From the NCBI GenBank assembly GCA_036495715.1, contig DASXML010000056.1, positions 62,001 through 126,000 on the forward strand: a stretch of DNA of 64,000 bases. The letters are read 5' to 3'. Shown here piece after piece: positions 1 to 9,338 of this stretch (its first letter is position 1; every line of letters begins with the position of its first letter). A model generated the notes under the pieces. It had not been told where the DNA came from. It searched no databases and saw nothing but the letters and a program-made list of their open reading frames with translations. This DNA comes from Scandinavium sp036495715. GTDB lineage: Bacteria > Pseudomonadota > Gammaproteobacteria > Enterobacterales > Enterobacteriaceae. The position numbers and the translations under genes are program-made.

Positions 1-1113
1 AATTTCGCGTTCGTTGTGTTTACGGCTACAGATAATGATGCCGACGACCGCAGACGCCTGGGCGATGTTGGACAGCGCAATCAGCGGCCACACCGGCGTG
101 CCGCCCATGCTCTGAATCATCTGCATATCGATAGCGAGCGTGGTCTGATGTACGCCGGTGATCACCAGCGGCGCATACAGGAAACCAAACAGCGCGGCCC
201 CAATCGGTGCGAAACTGCCGGTCATCAAGTGACGTACCGCGAAGGCCACGCCGTCGCCAATCATGCGGCCAAACGGGCCGATAAAGGCGTGGGCGAGGAA
301 CACCGCGAGAATCAATGAACACACCGGCACAACCACCAGATAGAGGTAATCTGGCACGATGCGTTTAAGGCGAATTTCAATCCAGCCGAGCGCCAGACCC
401 GCCAGCAACGCCGGGATCACCTGCGCCTGATAGCCCACTTTCTCAATTGAGAACAGGCCGAAGTTCCACACGTCCGGAATTTTGCTGCCGAGTTCGTAGG
501 CATTCATCAGCTGTGGTGATACCAGCGTCACGCCGAGCACGATACCGAGGATCGGTGTGCCGCCCATTTTCTTCACCGCAGACCAGCAAATGCCAACCGG
601 CAGATAGAAGAAGATGGCTTCGCCAATCAGCCACAGGAAGTCATACAGGGTTTTCAGCCCCGGATACATCTGCGCCAGCGTGTGACCGTTGCTCATCGGC
701 ACATCGCCGATGACGTTACGGAAACCGAGGATCAAGCCGCCGCTGATAAGCGCGGGCAGCAACGGGAAGAAGATCTCTGCGAAATGCGAGATAATCCGCT
801 CATGCCATTTCATGTTTTGGCGCGCGGCCAGTTTGGCCTGTTCTTTATCGGCGGAGGCCTGCCCGGTGCTGGCGATCAGCACTTTGTAGTAATCGCCCAC
901 TTCGGTGCCGATGACTACCTGGAACTGTCCGGCGTTGGTGAAGCAGCCTTTAACCATCGGCAATTCTTCGATGGCTTTCGGGCTGGCCTTCGTCGGATCG
1001 TTCAGCACGAAACGCAGGCGGGTAATACAGTGACTGACGGTGGCGATATTGTTGCGACCGCCGACCCGTTCAATCAGCCGATCGATATCCTGTTGTTTGA
1101 CTTTGCTCATCAT
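1..1113 (-). CDS. treB: PTS trehalose-specific EIIBC component (C-terminus missing at window edge)
   Basis: This inner-membrane permease imports trehalose and phosphorylates it to trehalose-6-phosphate with phosphate from HPr/EIIA-Glc. The N-terminus reads MMSKVKQQDIDRLIE and runs into an EIIB domain whose phosphorylated cysteine lies in the motif VSHCITRLRF. Hydrophobic EIIC segments follow (LLPALISGGLILGFRNVIGD, IFFYLPVGICWSAVKKMGGTP). About 371 of roughly 473 expected residues are present and the end lies beyond base 1. The start at 1113 gives MMSK as in E. coli TreB; 1110 is the alternative. treR lies upstream in the same direction. A treC partner would be expected beyond the window edge but is not visible. 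Confidence 0.96.
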   Translation of the reverse strand, partial: MMSKVKQQDIDRLIERVGGRNNIATVSHCITRLRFVLNDPTKASPKAIEELPMVKGCFTNAGQFQVVIGTEVGDYYKVLIASTGQASADKEQAKLAARQNMKWHERIISHFAEIFFPLLPALISGGLILGFRNVIGDVPMSNGHTLAQMYPGLKTLYDFLWLIGEAIFFYLPVGICWSAVKKMGGTPILGIVLGVTLVSPQLMNAYELGSKIPDVWNFGLFSIEKVGYQAQVIPALLAGLALGWIEIRLKRIVPDYLYLVVVPVCSLILAVFLAHAFIGPFGRMIGDGVAFAVRHLMTGSFAPIGAALFGFLYAPLVITGVHQTTLAIDMQMIQSMGGTPVWPLIALSNIAQASAVVGIIICSRKHNEREI

Positions 1114-1138
1114 GAAGCCTCATGACTGTAGGGTTGCG

Positions 1139-1256
1139 CACGTCATCCTTCAACCTGTCTCTGCGTTGGCTGCACTCTCATACCCCAGTCACATCGTTTT
1201 GTATGCTCCCGGGGATATTCGTGCTTGCCGCCTTGATACAGATTGAATGATTTAGT
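1139..1256. repeat. ERIC element, degenerate
   Basis: An imperfect 120-bp palindrome between treB and treR has the ERIC core arms ccccagtcac and ctcccgggga and the outer arms cttcaacctg and cagattgaa. The canonical core ACCCCAGTCAC...CTCCTGGGGAT is altered, so this is an old copy. It lies in the transcribed leader of treB. Confidence 0.8.
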
Positions 1257-1314
1257 GCATACGCGTTGTTTAATGATGTCAGCAAGCCTATCCGTTTCGC
1301 TTAATGGGTAAAAT

Positions 1315-1326
1315 GGGAACGTTCCC
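1315..1326. promoter_or_regulatory. TreR operator-like palindrome
   Basis: The perfect 12-bp palindrome GGGAACGTTCCC lies about 200 bp upstream of treB and 48 bp downstream of treR. LacI-family repressors bind such sites and the E. coli TreR operator has this form. It is the likely site where TreR (with trehalose-6-phosphate as inducer) controls treB. Confidence 0.75.
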
Positions 1327-1373
1327 GAAATAGGGCGAGGATCACAATAATTCGTGTTTAAGGGCGGTTGAAT

Positions 1374-2321
1374 TCAGGCGAGGGCGGCGGGGATCACCAA
1401 TTGCTGCGGCTCGGTGCGACCGTTGATTTGCTCGATCAGCTGATGCGCGGCCCGACGACCCGCTTCGCCGTAGCCAGGGTCAACGGTGACGATTTCCGGG
1501 TGCAGGAATTTCATCAGCGGCGTGTTGCCGACACTCGCGAGCTGGAGCGTGTCGTTACGCTGCTCTTGCAGATATTTGCTTGCGCCGAGCGCCAACGTAT
1601 CGGTGGCGCACACCAGTGCAGTGGTTTCGCTGTGGGTAACGCTGGCGACGGCGTCATAACCCTGTTTCATGGCCAGGCCCGGCAGAGCGGCGACCGGATG
1701 CAGTTTATGTTTTTTGCAGAAAGTCAGATAGGCATCGTGACGGCGTTTGCCGGTGGTGACGTCGCTGTGCGGTACGCCGAGATAGCTGATGTGGCGGTGT
1801 CCTTTGTCGTACAGGCGCTGCATCAACAGCGTGATGGCGCCTTCATCGTCGTAGCACACCGAGGCGATGCCTTTGGCGTCTCGCGCCAGCATCACCAGCG
1901 TTTCGCGCCACGGCGTGAGCATCGCGTCGGTAATACCGGTAAAGCCAAACAGCACCACGCCGTCGATATTACGCCGCCGCAACATGCCGAGATGCTCCGT
2001 CACTTTTTCCGCCGAAAACTGGCTTTCCATCATGATCGGGTCGTAACCCTGCTCGTAAAACGCCGGGAGCATCGTCTGCACCGCGAGGTTTTCTGACAGC
2101 GAATCCAGACGGCTCATAATGATCGCCACCACTTTATCGCTCTGACCGCGCATTGCCCGTGCCGAGCGGGAAGGGGAAAAGTCGTGCTGATTCATCACCG
2201 CTTCCACCCGTTCGCGGGTGCGCTGGCTGACGCCGCTTTCGTTGTTCAGCACGCGGGAAACTGTCGATTTCCCGACGCCGCTTAAGCGCGCAATATCTTT
2301 AATGGTCAGCCGGTTTTGCAT
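1374..2321 (-). CDS. treR: Trehalose operon repressor, LacI family
   Basis: This cytoplasmic repressor of the treB operon is induced by trehalose-6-phosphate. Residues 1-25 form the LacI-type helix-turn-helix (LTIKDIARLSGVGKSTVSRVLN) followed by the hinge region, and residues from about 60 to 315 form a periplasmic-binding-protein-like effector domain. The 315-residue length is as expected for TreR. It lies directly upstream of treB with the palindrome GGGAACGTTCCC between them. Confidence 0.95.
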   Translation of the reverse strand: MQNRLTIKDIARLSGVGKSTVSRVLNNESGVSQRTRERVEAVMNQHDFSPSRSARAMRGQSDKVVAIIMSRLDSLSENLAVQTMLPAFYEQGYDPIMMESQFSAEKVTEHLGMLRRRNIDGVVLFGFTGITDAMLTPWRETLVMLARDAKGIASVCYDDEGAITLLMQRLYDKGHRHISYLGVPHSDVTTGKRRHDAYLTFCKKHKLHPVAALPGLAMKQGYDAVASVTHSETTALVCATDTLALGASKYLQEQRNDTLQLASVGNTPLMKFLHPEIVTVDPGYGEAGRRAAHQLIEQINGRTEPQQLVIPAALA

Positions 2322-2522
2322 CCTTTTTTCCCGTGTCAGCGATGGCGGTGTGATTATAAGGGATCCTGATTGAGCGTAAACAGGTTCAGGCAGAGTTCAA
2401 TGAGTAAAGTCTGGTATACGTGCCGTTTAGTTATCGGCGCGTATGCTAATGGCATTATCGCTGCGCAGTGTCAGTTTTACAGCACAAAACGCGCGGTGTT
2501 TCTTTCACTTACCGGAGGCCGT

Positions 2523-2576
2523 ATGGATCCCGATCCCACTTCCCATCATCGATGGAGCATGATTTTCTTCCGGTAA
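2523..2576 (+). CDS. mgtL: MgtL leader peptide of mgtA (variant)
   Basis: A 17-codon ORF (MDPDPTSHHRWSMIFFR) lies about 155 bp upstream of mgtA, with a good Shine-Dalgarno sequence (GGAGG at about 2515). E. coli and Salmonella MgtL is also 17 residues (MEPDP...LKLFR). The acidic-proline start and the final phenylalanine-arginine are kept, but the middle is rewritten and the later prolines are lost. In the known system, ribosomes falter on this peptide at low Mg2+ or low proline, which changes leader RNA folding and Rho access and so lets mgtA be transcribed. Confidence 0.85.
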   Translation: MDPDPTSHHRWSMIFFR

Positions 2577-2730
2577 GCCAGTCTTTCGCTGCCTTGCCGG
2601 ACAACGCGTAAGGCAGTGACGTCACCTCTTTGATGTCCCTGTTTTAACTCAAAAGTACCCATCAGGTACGGTTTTATCGTGCCTGAAAGTTACCTGCGAT
2701 CGCCGAACGGCGAGCGCCGAGGGACTCATT
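2577..2730 (+). promoter_or_regulatory. mgtA 5' leader RNA, Mg2+-responsive region
   Basis: The stretch between mgtL and mgtA has no gene. It holds an inverted repeat (CTGCCTT at about 2589 with AAGGCAG at about 2610) and a second GC-rich hairpin (gaacggcgagcgccgagg) just before the mgtA start. Its place and length match the regulated leader known from E. coli and Salmonella mgtA. The alternative folds are inferred, not computed. Confidence 0.6.
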
Positions 2731-5439
2731 ATGTTGAAAAATATTACCCGGCAGCTGATCGCCCAGCTCAGCCGCCATTTGCCACATCGTCTGGTCAGCC
2801 GCGCTCCGCTGCTGGATGGCAAAAACCTGTCTACTGCGCCGATCCCGGATTCATTAAGCACACAGTGTCTGAACGTCGCGGCGATGGATGAAAACGAAAT
2901 CTGGCGTGCTTTCAACAGCCACCCGGAAGGGTTAAACGCCCAGGAAGTTGAAGACGCCTGCGAACAGCACGGCAGCAACGTCATTCCAGCGCAGAAACCG
3001 TCGCCGTGGTGGGTGCATCTGTGGCTGTGCTACCGCAACCCGTTCAATCTGCTGCTGACCATTCTTGGCGTCATTTCCTATTCCACCGAAGACGTGTTCG
3101 CTGCGGGCGTGATCGCGCTGATGGTGGTGATTTCCACGCTGCTGAATTTCATTCAGGAAGCGCGTTCCACCAAAGCGGCGGATGCGCTGAAAGCGATGGT
3201 CAGCAATACCGCCACGGTGCTGCGGGTGGTAAACGATCGGGGCGAAAGCCGCTGGCAGGAGATCCCTATCGACAGGCTGGTGCGGGGCGACATCGTTAAA
3301 CTGTCGGCGGGCGATATGATCCCAGCAGATCTGCGCGTGTTCCAGGCGCGCGATCTGTTCGTGGCGCAGGCTTCGTTGACCGGTGAATCGCTGCCGGTGG
3401 AAAAAGTGGCGCGCACTCGTGAGCCACAGCAAAATAATCCGCTTGAAAGCGATACTCTGTGCTTTATGGGCACCAACGTGGTGAGCGGTTCCGCACAGGC
3501 GATTGTCTTCGCAACAGGCGGTAACACCTGGTTTGGCCAACTGGCCGGGCGCGTGAGCGAACAGGAAAACGAGCCGAATGCGTTCCAGAAAGGCATTAGC
3601 CGGGTCAGCATGTTGCTTATCCGCTTCATGTTGGTGATGGCGCCGGTGGTGCTGCTGATTAACGGCTACACCAAAGGCGACTGGTGGGAAGCGGCGCTGT
3701 TCGCGCTCTCTGTGGCGGTCGGTCTGACCCCGGAAATGCTGCCGATGATCGTCACCTCGACGCTGGCGCGCGGGGCGGTGAAGCTGTCGAAACAAAAAGT
3801 GATTGTGAAACACCTCGACGCTATTCAGAACTTTGGCGCGATGGATATTCTCTGCACCGACAAAACCGGCACCCTGACCCAGGACAAAATTGTGCTGGAG
3901 AACCACACCGATGTATCGGGGAAAACCAGCGAACGCGTGCTGCATAACGCCTGGCTTAACAGCCATTATCAAACCGGGCTGAAAAACTTGCTCGATACCG
4001 CCGTACTGGAAGGTGTTGGCGAAGAGTCGGCGCGCAACCTGTCTGAACGCTGGCAGAAAATCGACGAGATCCCGTTCGACTTCGAACGCCGTCGGATGTC
4101 GGTGGTGGTCGCTGAACAGGAGAATGTGCATCAGCTGATTTGCAAAGGCGCGTTGCAGGAGATCCTCAACGTCTGTACCCAAGTGCGCTACAACGGTGAG
4201 ATTGTGCCGCTGGACGACACCATGCTGCGCCGCATTAAACGTGTGACCGACACGTTGAATCGGCAAGGGCTGCGCGTAGTCGCGGTGGCGACCAAATATC
4301 TGCCTGCGCGCGAAGGGGATTATCAGCGCATTGATGAATCGGACCTGATCCTCGAAGGTTACATTGCGTTCCTCGATCCGCCGAAAGAAACCACCGCTCC
4401 GGCATTGAAAGCGCTGAAAGCGAGCGGTATCACCGTCAAAATTTTGACCGGCGACAGCGAACTGGTGGCGGCGAAAGTGTGCCATGAAGTCGGGCTGGAA
4501 GTGGGTGATGTGGTGGTGGGCAGTAATCTCGACGCGATGAGCGACGACAAATTGGCCGCACTGGCGAAACGCACCACGCTGTTTGCGCGCCTGACGCCAA
4601 TGCATAAAGAGCGCATCGTGACGTTGCTGAAACGCGAAGGGCATGTGGTTGGCTTTATGGGCGACGGCATTAACGATGCACCCGCTTTGCGCGCGGCGGA
4701 TATCGGGATTTCCGTTGACGGCGCGGTGGATATTGCCCGTGAAGCGGCAGACATTATTCTGCTGGAAAAAAGTCTGATGGTGCTGGAAGAAGGGGTCATC
4801 GAAGGCCGTCGGACATTCGCCAATATGCTGAAATACATCAAAATGACTGCCAGTTCTAACTTCGGTAACGTGTTTAGCGTGCTGGTGGCGAGCGCCTTCT
4901 TGCCGTTCCTGCCAATGTTGCCATTGCACTTACTGATCCAGAACCTGCTGTACGATGTATCCCAGGTGGCAATCCCGTTTGATAATGTTGATGATGAGCA
5001 AATCCAGAAGCCACAGCGTTGGAACCCGTCGGAGTTGGGGCGCTTTATGATTTTCTTCGGCCCGATCAGCTCCATTTTCGACATTCTGACGTTCTGCCTG
5101 ATGTGGTTTGTGTTCCACGCCAACACGCCAGAGCACCAGACGCTGTTCCAGTCCGGTTGGTTCGTGGTGGGCTTGTTATCGCAGACGCTGATCGTGCACA
5201 TGATCCGCACGCGCCGTATTCCGTTTATCCAGAGCCGCGCCGCATGGCCGCTGATTGTGATGACGCTGGTGGTGATGGTGGTCGGGATTGCGCTGCCGTT
5301 CTCACCGCTGGCGACTTATCTGTCGTTGCAGCCGTTGCCACTGTCATACTTCCCGTGGCTGGTGGCGATTCTGGTCGGCTACATGACGCTGACCCAACTG
5401 GTGAAAGGGTTCTATACCCGCCGCTACGGCTGGCAATAA
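2731..5439 (+). CDS. mgtA: Magnesium-transporting P-type ATPase
   Basis: This inner-membrane pump imports Mg2+ at the cost of ATP under Mg2+ limitation. The 902 residues match MgtA length. Visible parts are the actuator motif TGES (about residue 220), the phosphorylation motif DKTGTLT with Asp at about 377, the hinge motif GDGINDAPA (about residue 645), and clustered membrane helices near residues 100-145, 290-340 and 700-895. The start at 2731 follows a GAGG Shine-Dalgarno sequence. mgtL and a structured leader precede it, and a REP pair follows. Confidence 0.97.
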   Translation: MLKNITRQLIAQLSRHLPHRLVSRAPLLDGKNLSTAPIPDSLSTQCLNVAAMDENEIWRAFNSHPEGLNAQEVEDACEQHGSNVIPAQKPSPWWVHLWLCYRNPFNLLLTILGVISYSTEDVFAAGVIALMVVISTLLNFIQEARSTKAADALKAMVSNTATVLRVVNDRGESRWQEIPIDRLVRGDIVKLSAGDMIPADLRVFQARDLFVAQASLTGESLPVEKVARTREPQQNNPLESDTLCFMGTNVVSGSAQAIVFATGGNTWFGQLAGRVSEQENEPNAFQKGISRVSMLLIRFMLVMAPVVLLINGYTKGDWWEAALFALSVAVGLTPEMLPMIVTSTLARGAVKLSKQKVIVKHLDAIQNFGAMDILCTDKTGTLTQDKIVLENHTDVSGKTSERVLHNAWLNSHYQTGLKNLLDTAVLEGVGEESARNLSERWQKIDEIPFDFERRRMSVVVAEQENVHQLICKGALQEILNVCTQVRYNGEIVPLDDTMLRRIKRVTDTLNRQGLRVVAVATKYLPAREGDYQRIDESDLILEGYIAFLDPPKETTAPALKALKASGITVKILTGDSELVAAKVCHEVGLEVGDVVVGSNLDAMSDDKLAALAKRTTLFARLTPMHKERIVTLLKREGHVVGFMGDGINDAPALRAADIGISVDGAVDIAREAADIILLEKSLMVLEEGVIEGRRTFANMLKYIKMTASSNFGNVFSVLVASAFLPFLPMLPLHLLIQNLLYDVSQVAIPFDNVDDEQIQKPQRWNPSELGRFMIFFGPISSIFDILTFCLMWFVFHANTPEHQTLFQSGWFVVGLLSQTLIVHMIRTRRIPFIQSRAAWPLIVMTLVVMVVGIALPFSPLATYLSLQPLPLSYFPWLVAILVGYMTLTQLVKGFYTRRYGWQ

Positions 5440-5448
5440 GAAATTAAT

Positions 5449-5522
5449 GCCCGGTGGCGCTGCGTTTGCCGGGTCTACAGCGTATGTTGTAGGCTTGATA
5501 AGCGAAGCGCCATCGGGCATTT
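5449..5522. repeat. REP pair (BIME) downstream of mgtA
   Basis: Two REP units face each other: gcccggtggcgctgcg...gccggg and the inverse ...gcgaagcgccatcgggc. Such BIMEs lie at 3' ends of enteric transcripts, stabilise upstream mRNA and bind gyrase. Confidence 0.8.
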
Positions 5523-5650
5523 CTCTATGCCTGGAATTTCACTGAATTCCAGCAAGTTGTGAGCCATGTCGTGCCTCGCGCTTGACCCCCTGAACCCCGC
5601 GTGTTACCTCAATGGATTGCTATTTTTTGGCCCGTCTTAAAGGAACCCTC

Positions 5651-8044
5651 ATGCTTAAAACTGTGCGTTACAGCTTGTTGACGACCGGACTGCTCCTGAG
5701 CGGCATGGCGATAGCAACGCCTGCCGGAGATTTACCGCTGATGCCGTGGCCGGCTCAGCTCGAACGCCCATCGGCTCAAGGGGCACTGGTGCTGAATAAT
5801 CAGCTCACCATTAATCTCAGCGGCGATGATTTGGGTGAGGCGGTCAACCGTCTGCGTGACAGGATTTCCCGCCAGACCGGCTGGGAAATGATGCCGCAGA
5901 ATTCACCCGCTAAAACGCCAACCATTGATATTGTTATTGCCCATAAAGTGCCCGCCATCCCGCGCCCGGACAGCGATGAAAGCTACAAGCTGGTGGTGGA
6001 TGAAACGGGCGTGAAGCTCACTGCCAACACCCGTTTTGGCGCGCTGCACGGAATAGAAACGCTGCTGCAACTGGTTCAGAACGGGCCGGATAATACGGCG
6101 ATCCCGTATGTCACCATTAATGACTCTCCGCGCTTCCCATGGCGTGGTGTGTTACTGGATTCCGCGCGCCATTTCCTGCCAATCGAAGATATTAAACGCC
6201 AGCTCGACGGCATGGCGGCGGCGAAGCTGAACGTTTTCCACTGGCATTTGACCGACGATCAGGGTTGGCGCTTCGCGTCGACGCGCTATCCGAAATTGCA
6301 GCAGCTTGCCAGCGACGGCAAGTTTTACACCGTGGCGCAGATGAAAGAGATCGTGCGTTACGCGGCGGATCGCGGCATTCGCGTGGTGCCGGAAATCGAC
6401 ATGCCGGGGCACGCGTCGGCGATTGCGGTCGCTTACCCGGAACTGATGAGCGCGCCGGGACCGTATGAAATGGAACGTCATTGGGGCGTGCTGAAACCCG
6501 TTCTCGATCCAACCAAAGACGCGACGTACACCTTCGCTGACGCGATGATCGGCGAACTGACGGCGATCTTCCCCGATCCGTATTTGCATATCGGCGGCGA
6601 TGAAGTTGACGATACGCAGTGGAAAAACAACCCGGCTATTCAGAAATTCATGCAGGAAAACAAGCTGGCGGACAGTCATGCGTTACAGGCCTATTTCAAC
6701 CGTCGTCTGGAAACGATCCTCGAAAAACACCATCGTCAAATGGTGGGCTGGGATGAGATTTACCATCCAGACCTGCCGAAAAGTATTCTGATCCAGTCGT
6801 GGCAAGGGCAGGACGCGCTCGGTGAGGTGGCGAAAAATGGCTACAAAGGCATTCTTTCCACCGGTTTCTATCTCGATCAGCCGCAAAGTGCCGCTTATCA
6901 CTACCGTAATGAAATCGTGCCAACGGGGCTGAACGGCATCGACAAAATCAACGACGCGGATAGCGCGCAGAGCTGGACGTTCGTCATGCCGCGCCTGAAA
7001 GGTAGCGCGGTAGAAGGCACGTTTACGCTGGTGAAAGGCGATCAGGAGTGGCGTGGGTTTATTGATTTCAAAGGCAAATCACGACGCGCGGTGGATGACA
7101 TTGAATGGATAAGCCCTGATCAGGTGACCTTTACCGTCGATACCTGGATGGGGGAAACCCGTCCGGTGCTAAATATTCATGACGACCGGCTCGGCGGCTA
7201 TTTCCTCGTCGGCAACGTGCGATATCCGGTGAGCGGTGAGCGTCTGGATGACGTGCCAGCGGGCATTCAGCCGGTAGTGCCGGACGAGGCGCAGCAAAAA
7301 AATCTGCTCGGTGGTGAAGCGGCGCTGTGGGCGGAAAATATCGTTGCGCCAGTGCTCGATATTCGTCTGTGGCCGCGCGGATTCGTGGTGGCAGAGCGTC
7401 TGTGGTCGGCGAAAGACGTGAACGATACCGACAACATGTACCAGCGCTTACAGGCCATCGACAGCTGGTCGACGGTGTCTGTTGGGTTGCAACAGCACAC
7501 GCAACAACTGGTGCAGTTTACCCGTCTGGCGAACGGCGGCAGCACGCTGCCGTTACAGGTGCTCGCGCAGGCCATTGAACCCGCACAGTATTACACCCGT
7601 CAGCATCTCAAATTCCAGGCCGGAAATTACCATCAGTTTGAACCGTTAAACCGTTTTGCCGACGCGTTACCGGCGGAAAGCGACACCGTGCGCCATCTCA
7701 ACGAATGGGCGGAAAACCTGATCAGCGACGCGGAAGATAATGAAAGCGCCGATGCGCTGCGTCACGTCTTTACCCGCTGGCAGAATAATACCGCCGATGT
7801 GCTGCTGCTGACCGATGGCAATCATCAGCTAACCAGCATGAAACCGGTGGCATTGCAGGTCGATAAACTGGCGGCGCTGGGGTTGCGGTTGACGGATTTA
7901 GTGGCGCGTCAGGGGACGCTTGATGACAAAGAGTATGCGTCGATTCAGTCGCAGCTCGATGAGGCGGCGAAAACTCAGGATGAAGTAGTGATTGCGGCGG
8001 TGTACCCGCTGGAAACGCTGCTGCGGGCGACGCGGATAGAGTAA
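5651..8044 (+). CDS. Beta-N-acetylhexosaminidase, glycoside hydrolase family 20
   Basis: The enzyme hydrolyses terminal beta-linked N-acetylglucosamine or N-acetylgalactosamine, probably from chitooligosaccharides. The start at 5651 (MLKTVRYSLL) follows the Shine-Dalgarno AAAGGAACC and gives 797 residues with a signal peptide ending near residue 23 (SGMAIATPA), so the protein is exported. An N-terminal GH20b-like domain precedes the TIM barrel. Family motifs are FHWHLTDDQGWR and the catalytic pair Asp317-Glu318 in HIGGDEVDD. The gene is absent from the E. coli K-12 locus between mgtA and ridA. Substrate preference is not visible. Confidence 0.92.
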   Translation: MLKTVRYSLLTTGLLLSGMAIATPAGDLPLMPWPAQLERPSAQGALVLNNQLTINLSGDDLGEAVNRLRDRISRQTGWEMMPQNSPAKTPTIDIVIAHKVPAIPRPDSDESYKLVVDETGVKLTANTRFGALHGIETLLQLVQNGPDNTAIPYVTINDSPRFPWRGVLLDSARHFLPIEDIKRQLDGMAAAKLNVFHWHLTDDQGWRFASTRYPKLQQLASDGKFYTVAQMKEIVRYAADRGIRVVPEIDMPGHASAIAVAYPELMSAPGPYEMERHWGVLKPVLDPTKDATYTFADAMIGELTAIFPDPYLHIGGDEVDDTQWKNNPAIQKFMQENKLADSHALQAYFNRRLETILEKHHRQMVGWDEIYHPDLPKSILIQSWQGQDALGEVAKNGYKGILSTGFYLDQPQSAAYHYRNEIVPTGLNGIDKINDADSAQSWTFVMPRLKGSAVEGTFTLVKGDQEWRGFIDFKGKSRRAVDDIEWISPDQVTFTVDTWMGETRPVLNIHDDRLGGYFLVGNVRYPVSGERLDDVPAGIQPVVPDEAQQKNLLGGEAALWAENIVAPVLDIRLWPRGFVVAERLWSAKDVNDTDNMYQRLQAIDSWSTVSVGLQQHTQQLVQFTRLANGGSTLPLQVLAQAIEPAQYYTRQHLKFQAGNYHQFEPLNRFADALPAESDTVRHLNEWAENLISDAEDNESADALRHVFTRWQNNTADVLLLTDGNHQLTSMKPVALQVDKLAALGLRLTDLVARQGTLDDKEYASIQSQLDEAAKTQDEVVIAAVYPLETLLRATRIE

Positions 8045-8053
8045 GCGTTATTG

Positions 8054-8131
8054 TCGAAGCCGGATGGCGCTTACGCTTATCCGGCTTCCATCAGCGTAGG
8101 CCCGGCAAACGAAAGTGCCGCCGGGCAATCG
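8054..8131. repeat. REP pair (BIME) between the hexosaminidase gene and ridA
   Basis: Facing REP units (gccggatggcgcttacgc...atccggc and cgtaggcccggcaaac...gccgccgggc) fill the gap between two convergent genes. Confidence 0.75.
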
Positions 8132-8134
8132 CTA

Positions 8135-8521
8135 TTAGCGACGAACCGCGATGGCTTCGATTTCAATCTTCACATCTTTCGGCAGACGTGCGACTTCGAC
8201 ACAAGAGCGTGCCGGGAACGTGGCTTTGTGCTCGGTGAAGAATGCTTCGTAGGTGGCGTTAACGGTGGCGAAATCGTTCAGATCTTTCACGAAAACAGTG
8301 GTTTTCACGATATCGCCGACTTTCAGGCCTGCGGCTTCAACGATAGCCTGTACGTTTTCCAGTGACTGACGCGCCTGCGCCGCCACATCTTCCGCTACGG
8401 TGCCGGTCTTTGGGCACACCGGGATCTGGCCGGAAGTGATAATCATACTGCCTAAATCAACGCCCTGAACGTATGGGCCAATGGCTGCTGGTGCATTTTC
8501 CGTCGCGATAATTTTGCTCAT
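8135..8521 (-). CDS. ridA: 2-iminobutanoate/2-iminopropanoate deaminase
   Basis: This cytosolic trimer hydrolyses reactive enamine/imine intermediates released by PLP enzymes such as threonine dehydratase. The 128-residue length is typical. Family residues are the Arg in FPARSCVEVARLP and the late Glu in IEIEAIAV. A composite ERIC separates it from pyrI, so it is probably transcribed from its own promoter here. A second, more distant RidA-family gene lies at 62026-62418. Confidence 0.96.
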   Translation of the reverse strand: MSKIIATENAPAAIGPYVQGVDLGSMIITSGQIPVCPKTGTVAEDVAAQARQSLENVQAIVEAAGLKVGDIVKTTVFVKDLNDFATVNATYEAFFTEHKATFPARSCVEVARLPKDVKIEIEAIAVRR

Positions 8522-8531
8522 GATTTCTCCT

Positions 8532-8803
8532 TTATAAACTCGTCATACTTCAAGTTGTAGGGGTGTTGGCTGCACTCATTACTCGGCCCGTTCTGGGCCT
8601 CGCCCTGAAGGGTCGCTGTGTACAGCGCTCAAATCTGTTCCAGACAGATTTGTCACCCCAGTCACTTACTCAAGTCAGCTCCTGGGGATTCCTGGCCTTG
8701 CCGCGTGATTCGGCCTTTGGCCTCACCCCTTCGGGGCCAGCGCTAGCGCTGTTCAATTCGGTTACGCCTCTTGTCCTACAACTCGAATTATTTAGAGTAT
8801 AAG
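8532..8803. repeat. ERIC element with extra sequence in both arms
   Basis: The ERIC core (ccccagtcactt...gctcctggggatt, 8654-8692) and outer ends (gtcatacttcaagtt at the left, aactcgaattatttagagta at the right) are present. The element is about 270 bp instead of 127. Each arm holds about 70 bp of GC-rich hairpin-forming sequence (cggcccgttctgggcc and atctgttccagacagat at the left, ggccagcgctagcgct at the right). The 344-bp gap between ridA and pyrI holds nothing else recognisable. Confidence 0.75.
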
Positions 8804-8865
8804 TTGCGGTGGTTTATACAAAACCCGGCCATTATAGAGAGCCAGGCACCTGATACCAACCTCAA

Positions 8866-9327
8866 TTAGTTGGACAACACCACGGTGTGGGAGAACTCTT
8901 TTTCACAGTATTTGCATTTCAGGGCGATATCGTTGGCGCGTTTTCTCACGCTAAAGCTTGAAGGCACCGGCTCCGCGTGGCTGATGCAGTTGCTGTTTGG
9001 GCACACTAATACGCTTTCGATACGCTCCGGCAGATTCGGGCGTGATTTCCCGACCACGTCATAATTGTCGATGCGGTTAACCGTCGCGTGCGGGGCGTAC
9101 AGCGACAATTGGTTCACCTGCTCGTCGGTCAGAAACGTATTTTCGATTTTAATCAGATCTTTACGGCCCATTTCACCGGACGGCAGATTCAGGCCGATAG
9201 TAATGCGCTGGTCGGTTTCGGTCAGTTTGAAGAGCGTCAGCAATTTAAAGCCAATTTGCGCCGGGATATGGTCAATTACCGTGCCACGGTTGATGGCTTC
9301 TACCTGAAGTTTATTATCGTGTGTCAT
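8866..9327 (-). CDS. pyrI: Aspartate carbamoyltransferase regulatory subunit
   Basis: This subunit binds the allosteric effectors CTP, UTP and ATP and forms the dodecameric ATCase with PyrB. The 153 residues show the N-terminal allosteric domain and a C-terminal zinc domain with Cys109, Cys114, Cys138 and Cys141 (CPNSNC and CKYC). It follows pyrB by 11 bp in the same operon. Confidence 0.97.
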   Translation of the reverse strand: MTHDNKLQVEAINRGTVIDHIPAQIGFKLLTLFKLTETDQRITIGLNLPSGEMGRKDLIKIENTFLTDEQVNQLSLYAPHATVNRIDNYDVVGKSRPNLPERIESVLVCPNSNCISHAEPVPSSFSVRKRANDIALKCKYCEKEFSHTVVLSN

Positions 9328-9338
9328 CGTTTTTCCCC

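Noticed and set aside
2380..2470. PhoP box upstream of mgtL
   Set aside because: One GTTTA-like half (GTTTAG at about 2426) is present, but no second half at the right spacing could be found. PhoP control is likely from the known family but not shown here.
2932..4929. A 665-codon open frame antisense to mgtA
   Set aside because: It mirrors the codon pattern of a clear MgtA gene, has no family features and no ribosome site. Similar long antisense frames over treR, valS, pepA and btsT were left out for the same reason.
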